Source of the DNA: Ascaphus truei
Taxonomy: Eukaryota > Chordata > Amphibia > Anura > Ascaphidae
Assembly (NCBI GenBank): GCA_036426205.1
Contig: CM071567.1
Span: 291,768,405-291,832,404 of the forward strand
Direction: 5' to 3'
DNA length: 64,000 nt
Positions within the stretch are counted from its first letter, which is position 1. Each line of letters opens with the position of its first letter. Positions 46,498 to 57,405 of the stretch are shown here, one piece after another. The translations under genes were made by a program, and so were the position numbers. The notes under the pieces are model-generated. The model ran no database searches. It was given only the letters and a program-made list of their open reading frames with translations, and was not told the origin of the DNA.

Positions 46498-46693
46498 ATG
46501 CAATGTCTTGTACTGTATTGTATTTATATAGTGCCATAAATATACATAGCGCTTCACAGTAGTAATACATGTTGTAATCATATAAATAACAAATAATATA
46601 AATAACAGGACATGGGAATAAGTGTTTCAGACATAAGAGTAACATTTAAGGAAGAGGAGTCCCTGCTCCGAGGAGCTTACAATCTAATTGTTT
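46498..46693 (-). mobile_element. L2 3'-UTR fragment, copy D
   Basis: Contains TATTTATATAGTGCCATAAA, CATAGCGCTTCACAG and GAGGAGTCCCTGCTCCGAGG, as in copies A-C. It is inserted in the 3' UTR of the preceding LINE. Confidence 0.75.
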
Positions 46694-46903
46694 ATAATGT
46701 ATACCCTGTACACTTATGTAACTGTATTTGTAACCATGTACTATTTGTCATCTTAACTCTATGCGCAGGACATACTTGAAAACGAGAGGTAACTCTCAAT
46801 GTATTACTTTCTGGTAAACTATTTTATAAATAAATAAATAATAAACATGGGATTTTGGGAGTGGGATTTTCAAGGGAGATATTTGGGTCAAAATGTATTT
46901 ATA

Positions 46904-47922
46904 TGTTGTGTAGGAGTTTGGGGGACAATATTACCGGTAGTCCCATAATTCTCCCCGATGTGTAGGCAGGATCTGTATGTACGTGAGGTGATTTACACCA
47001 GGGCATCACATTGTCCACCTGGACCCATTTCCCCAATAAGTATAAGGTTTTCCCAAAGGTATAAGTTTAATAAAACAATGTCATATGTTTTATACTGTGT
47101 ATTAATCTCTACACAGTCAGCCTGGGCATTTACATAGGTGCCGGGATGCCTATATAGAGATTGTGGATCAAAAGGGAGAAGGGAAGTCCAGAGGTGTCGG
47201 AACAGTTTGGTGAACAGGGAAGGGCAGCATACTGGGTCCGGAGAACAAGGGCTTCCCGCACTTGGACTGCCAGACCTGGTGGAGCCTGCCCAGCGGGAGG
47301 TCATGGGTTGGCTGGGGGAAGCCGCTATTTGTAGGTGCGATTCCCATTGACCAATTCATATTTTGCATCACCCCCCCCCCTCTAATTGTCTGGCTGAGTT
47401 ACGATCCGTTCTCTGATTGGTCGCCAGCCCCTGCTCCATATTAGACATAGAACACTGAGGTCTATGTAAGGGGATTGGCCGATCAGAAACCCAGACGATT
47501 TCAGGCTTAGGTTGGTGAGGCGCTGGATGGCTTTTCAAATTTGCTCTGTTGCAAATAGCAGAGCAATTGGCTTCGTTTTTAGCCGGAGAAGCCTGACGAG
47601 CTGAGACTAAGTCGTGAATTTTGCGGCCAAGTTCAATTTTCCACTTTGCTCGTAGTTAAGGTATAAAGGCTGGTATCTTCCCGGGTGAAGGTGCTGTGAA
47701 CCAGGAGCGGACAGGGTAAGCCTTCTGAAGCAGGCGCCTTACACCTAGTTAGGCTAGTGTCTCACCCAGACCCCCAGTAAGTGTATATTTTCTGTATTTT
47801 GTGTAATATCTGTATGTCTGCTGGTCTCACCAGAATAAACCTAATTTTATTCCACTACCTTGTTTTGCCTAGTGAATGATCCCAGTAGGTAAAGGTGTTA
47901 AAAATACTGGTCTCCCGTGACA
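46904..47922 (+). mobile_element. LTR with TATA and AATAAA signals
   Basis: Starts TGTTGTGTAGG and ends CTCCCGTGACA, flanked by 4-base direct repeats TATA (46900-46903 and 47923-47926; weak evidence in AT-rich DNA). GGTATAAAGG at about 47661 is a TATA box. AATAAA at about 47834 is the poly(A) signal, so U3-R-U5 runs left to right. About 1.02 kb with no adjoining pol gene: a solo LTR. Confidence 0.6.
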
Positions 47923-48898
47923 TATATTTAAATAAATCAAGCATTTCACAATTAAGCCATTACTTTTTACTGTGGTAATCCATGTCCAGAGTATGCCCAT
48001 AAATTGACACAATGATAATTAATGGACAACATACAAAAATAAGCATAACCAAAAATATAATACAATACAATGACAAAATACAAATATTATTTTGCACTAA
48101 AATTCTAAGTTTACTGAATAGCCTGCTTCGCGAGACTTTTCATTCTACCCCCTATCTAACGTGGTCATCTGCTTCAGCGTGTGTCGGTGCTTTTGGGAGT
48201 GAGGGTGAGACAGACTGGGCTATTTGGTTAGAGGTATTTGGTCATTTGTCAGCGAGTTCTTGGTGATTTGTGAGTGACTTCTCTACTATTATTCTATATA
48301 TATTTTTTATATTTTATTGTCTTGTGAAAGTTATTTGTCATTTATTTTCTATTTGTTTTTTGTCAGTGTTTGAGATACTGAGTGACATGGAGGAGAGGAG
48401 TGGAGTGCAAGTGCAAATGCTAGTCAGAGGAGTGGAGGTGAGACCCGTGCAGGTGTGGCCCATGTGGCCCATGTGGGCCATGCAGGTGTGGCGACTGCAG
48501 GTATGGCGAATGCAGGTGGGGACTGTGTAGGTGTGGCCTGTGCAGTCCGCGTGGGGCATACAGGTGTGGTGACTGCCTGTTAGTGTAGAGTTGGGGGAGT
48601 CCATTAGGAGCTTCAGGGCTCAGAGCCAGCTACAGTGCTCTAGGAGGAGTGGACTGGGAGAGAGGGACAGTGTGCAGCAGACCTGTGAGGCCACAGAGCA
48701 TAATGCTACAGCTGCTGAAGAGCCTCCAACCTGCAAGCTTTGTGTGGAAGGCTTGCGCAACAGGCGCTTCTCTCTGTTGGAAAATGAAGTCCTGGTTGAT
48801 GGTGTAGTGGCTTCCTATACATTTTGGTAAATTAGCAGATAAGAACAGAAATAACATAAGCACAGTGTATTAACGATGAATGGATTGTATGTTAATAG
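47923..48898. other. Region with weak coding signals and a short G-rich repeat
   Basis: AT-rich to about 48330, then GC-rich. Tandem GTGCAGGTGTGG / GCCCATGTGG words occur at about 48448-48570. Open stretches include CKLCVEGLRNRRFSLLENEV at about 48727-48787, which looks protein-like but is not recognised. It may be a gag-like or ORF1 remnant of an unidentified element. Confidence 0.3.
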
Positions 48899-51239
48899 TG
48901 TAACGGATTTTCTGACCTGGCCTGACCCACCCAATCTCACATTGGCCCCTGTGGTCTAACCAGTACCCATTACATGGTGTTACGCCGGTGCTGCACGCAG
49001 ACCAGACCCGTCCCCTGAGCTGAAGGGGGAAGTGGTAATACACGCACCCGCAGCAAAGGGAGCATGTCCGGAGTGTGGTATGAAGCGTTGCCAGGCCAGG
49101 TGTAGTAAGGTAGACAATACTTGCCAGTACCGGTTGTAGAGATAGAGTGATGAATGCCTTGCCGAGGTCAGGGAGTGGAGAATGGAGATAGGTCGTAGTC
49201 CAAGCCGTGTACAAGGGGTTACCAGAGTGAGCGTTGTCCAAGGAGTGCCGAGATCGAGAGCCAGAGGGGGTAGTCGTACAAGCCGCGTCAGACCCTGTGA
49301 AAACACTGAGAGAATCCAGAAGTACTTCCATACAGAGACTATGTCGAGCAAAGACTGAGAGCAGAGAGGAGCTAGATAAAGCAGGAAGGTCCAATTAGGA
49401 ATGGAGGCGGGACAGGAAGAGCTACAGGGAGACACTGCAGATTGGTGCAGGCATAACAGGCCAGGTGAGTCTTGTTGGTAACCTGAGTATGCTCGTGCAC
49501 TGTGCGGGGGCGGAGCCTGAGGTCCGGGGGACGGGAAGAAGAGTGTGCAGACTGAGCGTGCTCCGTAACTCGTGTACGCGCGTGAACCGAGCCAGTGGAT
49601 GGTGCAGGTGTGCGTGCAGGAGGGCGTGGGCGCGCGCGGCGCTGTACATAGGGATCGCCGAGGGGAGTGATCCCACGACGGCGGCAGGGGCGGGGAGCCG
49701 TGGAGGCCGGTAAGGCAAGATTGTTTTGTGTGTCCAGGGGCTCCCTGCGGGGAGGGAGTGCTCTGTGTGAGGAGCGTGGAGAACGCCGATTCCTGACACA
49801 TGGTAGTGTCTGGTGGTGCACCTGTTGGCAACAGGACTCCTGAGTCTCCCGCATGATGTTGTGTGGGGAATGCCAACCCAGACAGGCAGCTGAGGTAGCG
49901 GGCATGAGTCCTACCTATATCCAGTGCAGCGCCTCCACCTCATCAGGATCCCTGCGTCCGCAAGGGGATGGTTCTGATGAGGAACTCCTCCGTGGTTCCT
50001 TCCTCTGCAGAGTAATTCCAGACTCACACATGAGGGTGTCTTTAATCAAGGTCATCTTTATTGTTGCTTGGTGTATGGGCCAGCTGCCCCTTGCAGCGGT
50101 TAGCTCAGCCGCACATCTTGCCGTACTGTCCCTTAGAAAGGTACGCCCTCCATAAACTATAAAGGAGAAACAACTGCTCATCCAAATACATAGGAAACAA
50201 ATTTGTAATGAACCCAAGGTGCTCAGAAGGATATATATCTTGTATATCAAGGTAGATCCTAAGAAAGTATACTCTATTATTTTAGTCTAGCTATACTAAC
50301 GGATATATGTATCTAAGCCGTTTTTTCATTATCACATCCACATCTCAGTGTGATAGATCAAGGATTTAGCTAGCGGAGGATACTTATGGATTCAACCATA
50401 ATTCTCTATGCACTTTCATATATGTGAAGGATATCTCTGCATATTGGAATGTCAGAGAGACATATTATATGATATTCTACCTGGTTTCCTACCTACTGTA
50501 AGACACTTTGTCTATATAATCAGACGCTTAGAGTGACAGTAAATATATTGATATTTGAATCAATTTCCATAGATTTTGCTGATCCTGCCACTTGAACTAC
50601 AGGGTTATTTTAATGTTTGAATGTGATTTGTATGTTTTTAATATATATATTTGAATAAAACTTTATTATTTTTTCTTCCTGGCCAGTTTGGTTTAGATGG
50701 GACAATTGGACCTATCTACACATATCATTTTGATAGACCAATGTTAGTCTGTTTACTACACTCCATACAATGAGTGCTCTACTATGAGGGAACCTTTTTG
50801 TTCCTCTCTTGGGATCTACCTTGATATAAAAGGTACGCCCTCCCAATGGAGTGGGATTCCCCTCTCCCCTCGGGGAGATCACCCCTGTGCGAGGTCCCTG
50901 GACACAGTGTGGCCTTGTCAGGCTTGATGGTGCTTGACTTAGAAACGGGCCACTAGTTATGCACTAGTGGGCCCTTCACTCACAAGTCTCAACCCAGACT
51001 TATTCCTTCCTCCAACAACTAACTTTTGGCAGTGCTGTGCCTTATATACTTCAGGAACTGGCACAGCTCTGATGTCACTAACGATGGACTCAGAGTATGC
51101 AGCCACTCCCCTCCATGTATATGACACCTCACCAGGGTGTGAGGGCAAACCTCCATGATTACTGCTGGCAACCCTGTAACTTACCAGGCTTACTGCCAGC
51201 AGGAGAGGAAACTGTAGGCCATTTTACAGCATGGCTACA
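48899..51239 (-). mobile_element. Complex LTR block, TGTAGCC...GTTACA group, copy 4
   Basis: ATAG occurs directly before TGTAACGG (48895-48898) and directly after GGCTACA (51240-51243), consistent with a 4-base target-site duplication around the whole block. On the minus strand it begins TGTAGCCATGC and ends CCGTTACA, like copies 1 and 3. TTTATTG near 50057 is a minus-strand AATAAA-type signal. The portion 48899-49798 by itself also looks like a Gypsy LTR (minus strand TGTCAGGAATCGG...CCGTTACA), so two LTRs may be nested. A 677-bp insertion lies inside. Confidence 0.5.
50152..50828. mobile_element. 677-bp insertion with 15-bp target-site duplication
   Basis: AAAGGTACGCCCTCC is present at 50137-50151 and again at 50829-50843, so the intervening DNA was inserted with a 15-bp duplication. 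Within the insert TATATCAAGGTAGATCC (50243-50259) is exactly inverted at 50812-50828. AATAAA near 50656 is a possible poly(A) signal. Duplication length suits retroposition (LINE, SINE or Penelope-like); an internal inverted end suits Penelope-like elements. No coding sequence. Confidence 0.75.
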
Positions 51240-51423
51240 ATAGTAAATGTCACAAATAACCCTCATCTTTTCACTGTAACATTGGAATGTCCAAGACATA
51301 CATGCTATAACTGAGGGGTGCTGACAAAATGTTGATGTAGCTACAAATCTTATTTGTTAAAAATCTGCACATGAAATCAAATAAAGGGGGGCTGTAACTA
51401 CATGCAAAGTCTTGTTGTGACAC

Positions 51424-51512
51424 AAATACTCTGTGCCCAGGACATACTTGAAAACGTGAGGTAACTCTCAATGTATTACTTCCTGGTAAAACATTTTTTA
51501 TAACTTATAAAT
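51424..51512 (+). mobile_element. LINE 3'-end fragment
   Basis: CCAGGACATACTTGAAAACG, GAGGTAACTCTCAATGTATT and a TAAATAAAT-type tail match 46766-46840. A severely 5'-truncated insertion. Confidence 0.75.
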
Positions 51513-51534
51513 AAATCTTCTGTACATCTAACAG

Positions 51535-51632
51535 CCTTGGAGCAGAAGGTCAACACTATTATGATGCCGGGGGTTGTGTATGGATTGGGAGGGACAGGGT
51601 CATCGGCCCTAGTGAGTCCGAGCCTGAAGCAG
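51535..51632 (+). CDS. Candidate exon A of a split gene
   Basis: A 98-base exon between acceptor CATCTAACAG and donor CAG/GTGAGT, the latter a perfect consensus. The exon begins with the last two bases of a codon and then reads LEQKVNTIMM PGVVYGLGG and on to VSPSLKQ without a stop. It ends in phase 0. The LINE tail ending about 20 bases before the acceptor sits where the branch point would be. No domain was recognised; LEQKV could end a coiled coil. Earlier exons were not found, so this could be the 3' part of a host gene or of a transposon accessory gene. Confidence 0.45.
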
Positions 51633-52303
51633 GTGAGTACTATGACATGAATGAAGGTAGTGATTTGTAAGGGATCAATATTGTGATTTCAAGTCCATGA
51701 TTAATATTTTGTTCAATGATTCACAGTAGTGTTTCATCAGATATAAACTCCTAACCAAATGTAACATTTTGGTATGTTAACAATTCTAAATTCCTGCTTG
51801 TTAATTATACACTTATACAATTGCAGCAACATTCATACATATCTGCTATTACACTGGATGTAGTGTTGTAGCTGTATATGTACGTACATGAACACGTTGA
51901 AATGTATAATTCTGTCTGGCACACTACATGTTTAAATACAAACCGTTTTAGAGACTTATGGTGAGAACCCTCATCCAATGAAAAATAAATCTAAATGTAA
52001 AGATATGGCTTACTGACATGATTTAACGTCATGTTATATGTTGTGGTAATGGGAAGGTACATCCATATTTATTAGCAAAAACTTAAACTTATGTTTTTCA
52101 TTGACAAACTCACCCTACAATGTCACTGACAAACATTTCAAGCATTGTACATGAAGTCATAATGGCCCTATATTAAGCAGAGAAGGTGCCAGGGATGGCC
52201 TATGCAGTTCTAAATGAAGTTGTTTGATAATGTTACATCTAATGTTATGTTAATATACTGACATAACTAACAACAGTTTCTGTTCTATCTTTACTGTACA
52301 CAG

Positions 52304-52327
52304 GTACATCAGCATCCCCTGATAAAG
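52304..52327 (+). CDS. Candidate micro-exon B
   Basis: A 24-base exon between acceptor TTTACTGTACACAG and donor AAAG/GTGAGA. It encodes eight residues (VHQHPLIK) and keeps phase 0 with exons A and C. On its own it would be unremarkable; its support is that the phase fits on both sides. Confidence 0.35.
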
Positions 52328-52823
52328 GTGAGATCATAAACATCAATGAATAGTCCCTGGCACCTTCTCTCACGACTCCAGCCTCACATACTGTAGGCAC
52401 AGCAGCTGTTGCATCCTGTGCATCCCTTCACAGCTGTGGAGGCAGGTAGTTGGCACGTAACCATAGGTCTCTACAACATTCACAGACCTGTTATCACAAC
52501 AAGCTACAACATTTCCTATGGTGACATCAGATAAATGAGGAGGTGATGGTGTACTATTATAAACGCTATGAGCAGTCATTCATCCAAAATTGTCTGTCAC
52601 TTGGCATACTAAGCAAAAAATGTGTCCTGCCTTCAGAGCGTACAACTCCATATCTGTTGCCAGTAGCATTTTATCTCAATTGGGCAGTTCACATTGTACT
52701 CTTGTAGCTCGGCTAAGTGGGGTACAATGGCAGCATTTAATGTAGCATTCATGTGTGTATTCTAATATAACATAAATTGTCTAACATTTTGTTTATAATC
52801 AAACACTGTGTGATGTCCCACAG

Positions 52824-52952
52824 CCAAGTACGAGTCAAGATAACACTACTATTCCAGTGGCCCCAGCAATTGCTGCATACCACCACCAATATCACAATCG
52901 CAACCCAGAAGATGATTTGGTCCTAAGACAAGATCTAAACAACACCCTCTAA
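52824..52952 (+). CDS. Candidate terminal exon C with stop codon
   Basis: After acceptor TGATGTCCCACAG, 42 codons are open in phase 0 and end in TAA at 52950-52952. The peptide begins PSTSQDNTTIPVAP and ends DLVLRQDLNNTL, with an acidic and His/Tyr-rich middle. A poly(A) signal AATAAA lies at 52958-52963, just after the stop. Short exons, canonical splice sites, a shared phase and this terminator-like end together suggest a real gene 3' end on the plus strand. Function unknown. Confidence 0.45.
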   Translation, partial: PSTSQDNTTIPVAPAIAAYHHQYHNRNPEDDLVLRQDLNNTL

Positions 52953-52957
52953 CCAAA

Positions 52958-52963
52958 AATAAA
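52958..52963 (+). terminator. Poly(A) signal AATAAA after exon C
   Basis: AATAAA starts five bases after the TAA stop of exon C. Unusually close to the stop, so the 3' UTR would be very short. Confidence 0.4.
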
Positions 52964-53179
52964 CATGTTTTGGGGATTCCTCTTTTGTATTTGTGCTAAC
53001 CAACACATAAAGCTTAATTTACCTTACATTAGCCACTAAGTAGGAAAAGAAGTGTGGGTAGCTGGGTTGGTGGTTCATTTAAAGTAGTCAAAAAGGATGG
53101 AGAGGGGAATGCATGGTATGATATGTAATATTCTAACAATAATTAGGTCATATTTAATAATAATGACAACCTCTCCTGC

Positions 53180-53480
53180 TCCTTGTGTATGTTAGAAATA
53201 CTGCAGCACTTATGCTGATGGAAAAGCTGACGGCTTTCCTAAAGCAATCAACCTCGGGATTTTATGAAACCTGGGACCTGTGGTTGGGACATTGACCACA
53301 ACCTGGAAACGACAGGTGTGCCGACGAGTATTCTAAAACTTGCCTTGGAAATATCAATATAGAATGCAAACAAACCAAAAGAAATATGTTAAAGAAACAT
53401 GGCAAAACCCAAATAATCATTTTGTCCCCTGGGTACCATTGTATCTAGCAGGACAATCCTTCTACATTCCCTCTGCAGTA
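53180..53480 (+). pseudogene. Probable L1 ORF2 C-terminal remnant
   Basis: MEKLTAFLKQSTSGFYETWDLWL resembles the short C-terminal stretch of L1 ORF2 in which a leucine-rich 'EKLTA' run precedes FY.TW..W. A stop follows at once. Non-functional and short; a moderate-confidence match by eye only. Confidence 0.4.
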
Positions 53481-53519
53481 ATGATCTTTCAAGATCCCCC
53501 CCCCAACGTATACTGAGGG

Positions 53520-54500
53520 AGACCCTGTTAATCGCACATGCAGACAGGAATGATGGGTCAGATCCATGTTTGAGGAAATGTCTCGCTACTATTGTGATTT
53601 TTTGTAAGCATCTAAATCACATTCCGAATGTTACGTGTATGTTCAAGTATTCTAAACCTCACCTCCCTAGTGGTCATACCCACATAAATCAAACCACAAG
53701 GACAGGTGAGGTGTTACACAACGCCCTTCGATTTACAATTGAGAAATGGGTATATTTTAAAAATACGGGACTCTGAAGAATTGGAGAAGGACTCGGTCTG
53801 CCTCATAAATTTGCAGGCAGAGCAATTACTGCATTTGTAGAACCCTTTTTTTAGTAAAGGTAGAAAGAAAAGTTGAGTCAACCTGAGGCATATTATGACT
53901 CCGGACCAACTTATCACGTAAATTAGGTACTCGGCGACTGATCAAACTGACCTTATCACCATGCGCCTGCCTGATGTCCATATCTGTCATTAGAATGTTC
54001 CAATGACGTTGCAGTTTCGTTCTCAAGTTAGCCCACTCCTGATAATAAAGCGAACCTTCACTGGCAAAGATGGTTTAGTTTTTGGCAACAAAAGTGTCTA
54101 TCTACAGGAACTGAGACTATATTTTAAGAGCCATTTCGTTTTAATCTCAGAAATTCGCTAACTGGTATCCCTTGTACCTGATGTGCAGGATAAAAACTCT
54201 CATTGTGCAGTACAGAATTGGTAGCAGTATTTTTTATGAAAAATATCTGTACATAAACCTCCCGCTGAGTCCACAGTAATCCTAAAATCCAGAAACTCAA
54301 CATGAGTGGAACTAGCATTGGAGGTGAGTCTGATGTTGTGATCATTGTGGTTGAGGACATCAACAAATTCCCTAAACTGAGCCATAGTGCCCTGCCAAAT
54401 AACAAGAATATCGTCAATGTACCTCAACCACAACTGGACCCTGTCTGTCATCTCACTGTTGCCCTCTACAAACACCACCTCTAGTTCCCACCACCCCAGG
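53520..54500 (-). pseudogene. Penelope-like element: RT palm and GIY-YIG endonuclease
   Basis: Minus strand, N to C: QLWLRYIDDILVIWQG (RT YIDD box), then NIRLTSNASSTHVEFLDFRI, then after a frameshift ATNSVLHNESFYPAHQVQGI. Next come RRVPNLRDKLVRS, KGFYKCSNCSACKFM (zinc-binding-like cysteines), and the GIY-YIG core HLTCPCGLIYVGMTTREV followed by RILEHTRNIRNVI. This is the RT-linker-GIY-YIG order of Penelope-like elements, which insert by target-primed reverse transcription using their own nickase. At least one frameshift and a stop (after KGVV) inactivate it. The RT N-terminus is absent. Confidence 0.85.
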
Positions 54501-55050
54501 AAGAGATTGGCATAGAAGGGTACGCAGGTATATATACAGTATATTTCTTCTTATTTTTCAGATGCCAACCAGTCTGAGGTACAACTGGGGCCTAGAAGGA
54601 ACTTGGAAGCAGCATGGAAGAAAATCCATTACTAACCTCTTGAGAGAACTACTAATAAGAAACTAATCTGTGAGTACAGATTGGTGAACCTCTTAATCTG
54701 ATTTGTGGATTTTCCATTTTCAGGTCAAATCCAATACACGATGAAATCCGACTTCGGATTTCATTGATTTTAGCCCACTAGGATTCTTTCAAATCTGACC
54801 ATGGGGCTCGGATTCTCAGATTTTAACACTATTTATATACTTCTCACAACCCTATTATAATTCCATTTGACGAAATATGATTACATTTACAGGTTCCAAT
54901 TTTAAATCCATCGGACGGATTTCCAGTTATAGGAAAAACAAAAAATGAAACAGCCTTTTTGAGACTGATCTGGAACTGACCTATCTGCTTTGGAGATTGA
55001 TTGAAAATTCGCCCATCTCTATTTGTTAGTACATATCTTACGTATTTTAA
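54500..55050. other. AT-rich DNA with a decayed MITE end
   Basis: AAATCCGA and GGATTTC words recur from 54720 to 54925, and the segment ends TTCGCCCATCTCTATTTG at about 55007-55024, the inverse of the end at 28634. This suggests a decayed palindromic MITE. Confidence 0.4.
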
Positions 55051-55054
55051 ACTG

Positions 55055-55190
55055 AACTATGCTGCTGTCAGAATCACTCTACTCTTTCCTAAATCTGTCT
55101 CAGTGTCTCCTCTGCTGAAATCACTCTCCTAGCTTCCTATCAAATCCTGCATCTCACACTCAATTCTCCTCCTCACTTTTAAAGCTTGAA
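55055..55190 (+). pseudogene. L2 RT C-terminal fragment, copy E
   Basis: AAVRITLLFPKSVSVSPLLK, then [18 protein letters not shown], matches copy A ([18 protein letters not shown] and [18 protein letters not shown]). One stop replaces the Trp before LPIK. About 45 codons, plus strand, no 3' UTR attached. Confidence 0.8.
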
Positions 55191-55764
55191 TGTTGTCCTG
55201 GGAAATCTTTCTCTTTTCATTTATTATTTTACTCATAATTTTTTTCCCTCTCTTTACATTTCTTATATCTTTTTTTGCCCATTTCCGACCTCTAGCTAAT
55301 TTTATTTTTATACTAAAACTGCATGTTAAACTAATTCTCCAAGCCCTTATTCAATATGCTACAAAGCAGCTATTCGAGTGCTGGAGTGTGAAGAATAGAT
55401 CTGTTTTATTTAATGAATGGGAATAAAATCTTCTCCAGTACAGGAAATTGGCCTCCCAGGATATTTAAAACCAGAGACAGAACATGAAACACAGACAGAG
55501 CTCAGTGCACATCCCGTGAAACTTATACACAGTACAGTGCCTAAATATATATGTATAAATATCTATTAAATAAAATGGTCTTTTAGTTTAACATGTTGGG
55601 TTATTTTTGGGGTTCAATATGAGCTTGCAGGTGTCCTGTATGCCTCCCAGGATATCGAGTAAAGGCCTAAAGCACCAGATGACGTGCTAGTGCATGAAAA
55701 GTCAAATGAATGGGGCTTTTAATGAGACAGCACATCATATGCGCTATCACACCTTACAGAATAA
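55191..55764. other. AT-rich DNA, no gene seen
   Basis: No supported feature; short chance ORFs only. Confidence 0.4.
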
Positions 55765-56085
55765 GGGGCTAAGGAGCCTATTCACTAAACTTTGATACGT
55801 GCAGTGCATTGTCAAGCAGGTTTGCATTCTCTTATTGCACTAATGTGTGTCAAAACGGTATTCATTAAGGAATTCACATATATTTTTAGTTCGATAAAAA
55901 AATACATTGTACTACTTTGTGGGTTTTTTTTCCCCATTGCTTATTGCATAAAATTGTGTTTGCTTAAACTGCAGTCTGGAATAGCTGCATGGAAAGAGCT
56001 GCCTAGCCACCCTCCCTGGGAAAAGTACCCCCATTCACCAACCCCATCTACCCCCAAATAGAACAACCCTACTACCCATTCCCTA

Positions 56086-56114
56086 TACCCCCAACCCCCC
56101 CCCCCCCCCCCCCA
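56086..56114 (+). repeat. Poly-C tract
   Basis: ACCCCCAACC followed by an uninterrupted C run of about 20. Confidence 0.8.
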
Positions 56115-56154
56115 ACACATACAGTACCATAATGGGCAAAATTCCTATTATACA

Positions 56155-57063
56155 TGTAGCCCCCTGTAAACAGCACAGGCTATAGATATCTTTCTCCTAC
56201 TGTGGTAAGTCCTGTTAAGGGCAGGTGCCAGTAGTAATCATGGGTTTTCCCCCTTCACGCCCTGCCCTGAGTGATAGATGCAGGCCCCTGACTCTGCTGC
56301 AGGCAAGAGACAGAGGGGAGGTCCTGCTGACATCATGAGGGGTGGGGCTGACTCTATTTAGCAGCCAGCTCCTGTGAGTGACGTGCAGTTGAGTTCTCAT
56401 CTGGCTACTTGGAGTATAGTTCCAGTCTACTCTGGGAAGTCTGTCCTGGGAACAGGAGAGATAGAAGGAGAACTCTGGCCTATGATAGTCGGCTAGTGAG
56501 CAGAGCTCCGGTGGGACCAATGCCCCTCCCCCTGATGAGGGGGGTGATGGGGAGGATCTACCCCCGCCCAGAGGGGACCCTCTGAGGTGGGCACTGGGGT
56601 ATTGAGGCCCCTCACAGACCATCCTGTGGAGTACCTCTTGGAGGAAAGGAGGGGAGAGGAGAAAGGCTGTACCCCTTGGGATTATTGCGGTGTGCTGATG
56701 CTATTGCTGTTGTTGTTGCGGCTGCATGCTGCAAGGCTACTGTGTGTGATAAAGAGAGAGACTATTGACTAAAGACTATTGTGTAATTCTGGAGCATCCA
56801 CCCTGGGACCAGGGGCAATTCTTCTATACGGGTCCTACCCCATATCCCTGGGAAGGTATAGAGGATGGAGGCGCTGCACCACCACTAAAAGAATGAGGCA
56901 ACTACCCCAGAAGCCTGGTCCTGTGTCCCCAACAACATCGCGGGAAGCTCAAGCCCTCCTGTTACCGGCAGGTATCCACCACTCATACACGTGTAGCCAG
57001 CCCTCACACACCCTACAGTAGATATAGCATCTGTGTCTGGGGGGGGGGGGGACATGGGTTACA
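56155..57063 (+). mobile_element. Solo LTR, TGTAGCC...GTTACA group, copy 5
   Basis: It starts TGTAGCCCCCTG and ends CATGGGTTACA, with direct TACA on each side (56151-56154 and 57064-57067). Removing the LTR and one TACA rejoins ATAATGGGCAAAATTCCTAT to GATATGGATAATAGCGC. That matches the uninterrupted sequence at 43136-43182 in the right palindrome arm. This independently confirms both boundaries. No internal genes. Confidence 0.85.
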
Positions 57064-57367
57064 TACAGATATGGATAATAGCGCATTTGTCCATTAAAAA
57101 TAAAACATTACCCAGCAAGCATAAAGTAACTTAAAGTTATCCCTGCCAGGATGAAGGTCGTTCTTGTCCTCTTCTGCATCCTCTATTTCCTCCTTGTCCT
57201 CCGTGGGCAGCAACATTACAATAAAAAACAGACTACTGGTCACTAAACACTTAATCACATTAGCGGCTGACCGCTATAGTAATTCAGGTGTTAATCCACC
57301 TCCGCTGCTCCCCACCCGGGGTATTTTGTTTATGTATTGCACTGTAAAAGTTTTTTAAATGGGGAAA

Positions 57368-57405
57368 AGCGCTATTAGCCATCTTTGGCTAATAGCACTT
57401 TTACC
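57368..57405. repeat. Hairpin with CTATTAGCC arms
   Basis: AGCGCTATTAGCCATCTTTGGCTAATAGCAC is a near-perfect stem-loop, the counterpart of the CTATTATCC..GGATAATAG hairpins at 36548-36575 and 43150-43172. Confidence 0.75.

Larger units (their letters stand above)
45903..46855 (+). mobile_element. CR1/L2-group LINE 3' fragment
   Basis: A C-terminal RT coding fragment is followed by a 3' UTR containing CTTGAAAACGAGAGGTAACT and an AAATAAAT-type tail at about 46820-46848. The UTR is split by a minus-strand L2 tail (46498-46693). The same 3' end occurs at 51424-51512. Confidence 0.7.

Noticed and set aside
48980..49905. Minus-strand ORFs of 298, 177 and 125 codons overlapping in different frames
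   Set aside because: They lie in a GC-rich LTR-like block, have no recognisable domain, and several frames are open at once, indicating composition rather than coding.
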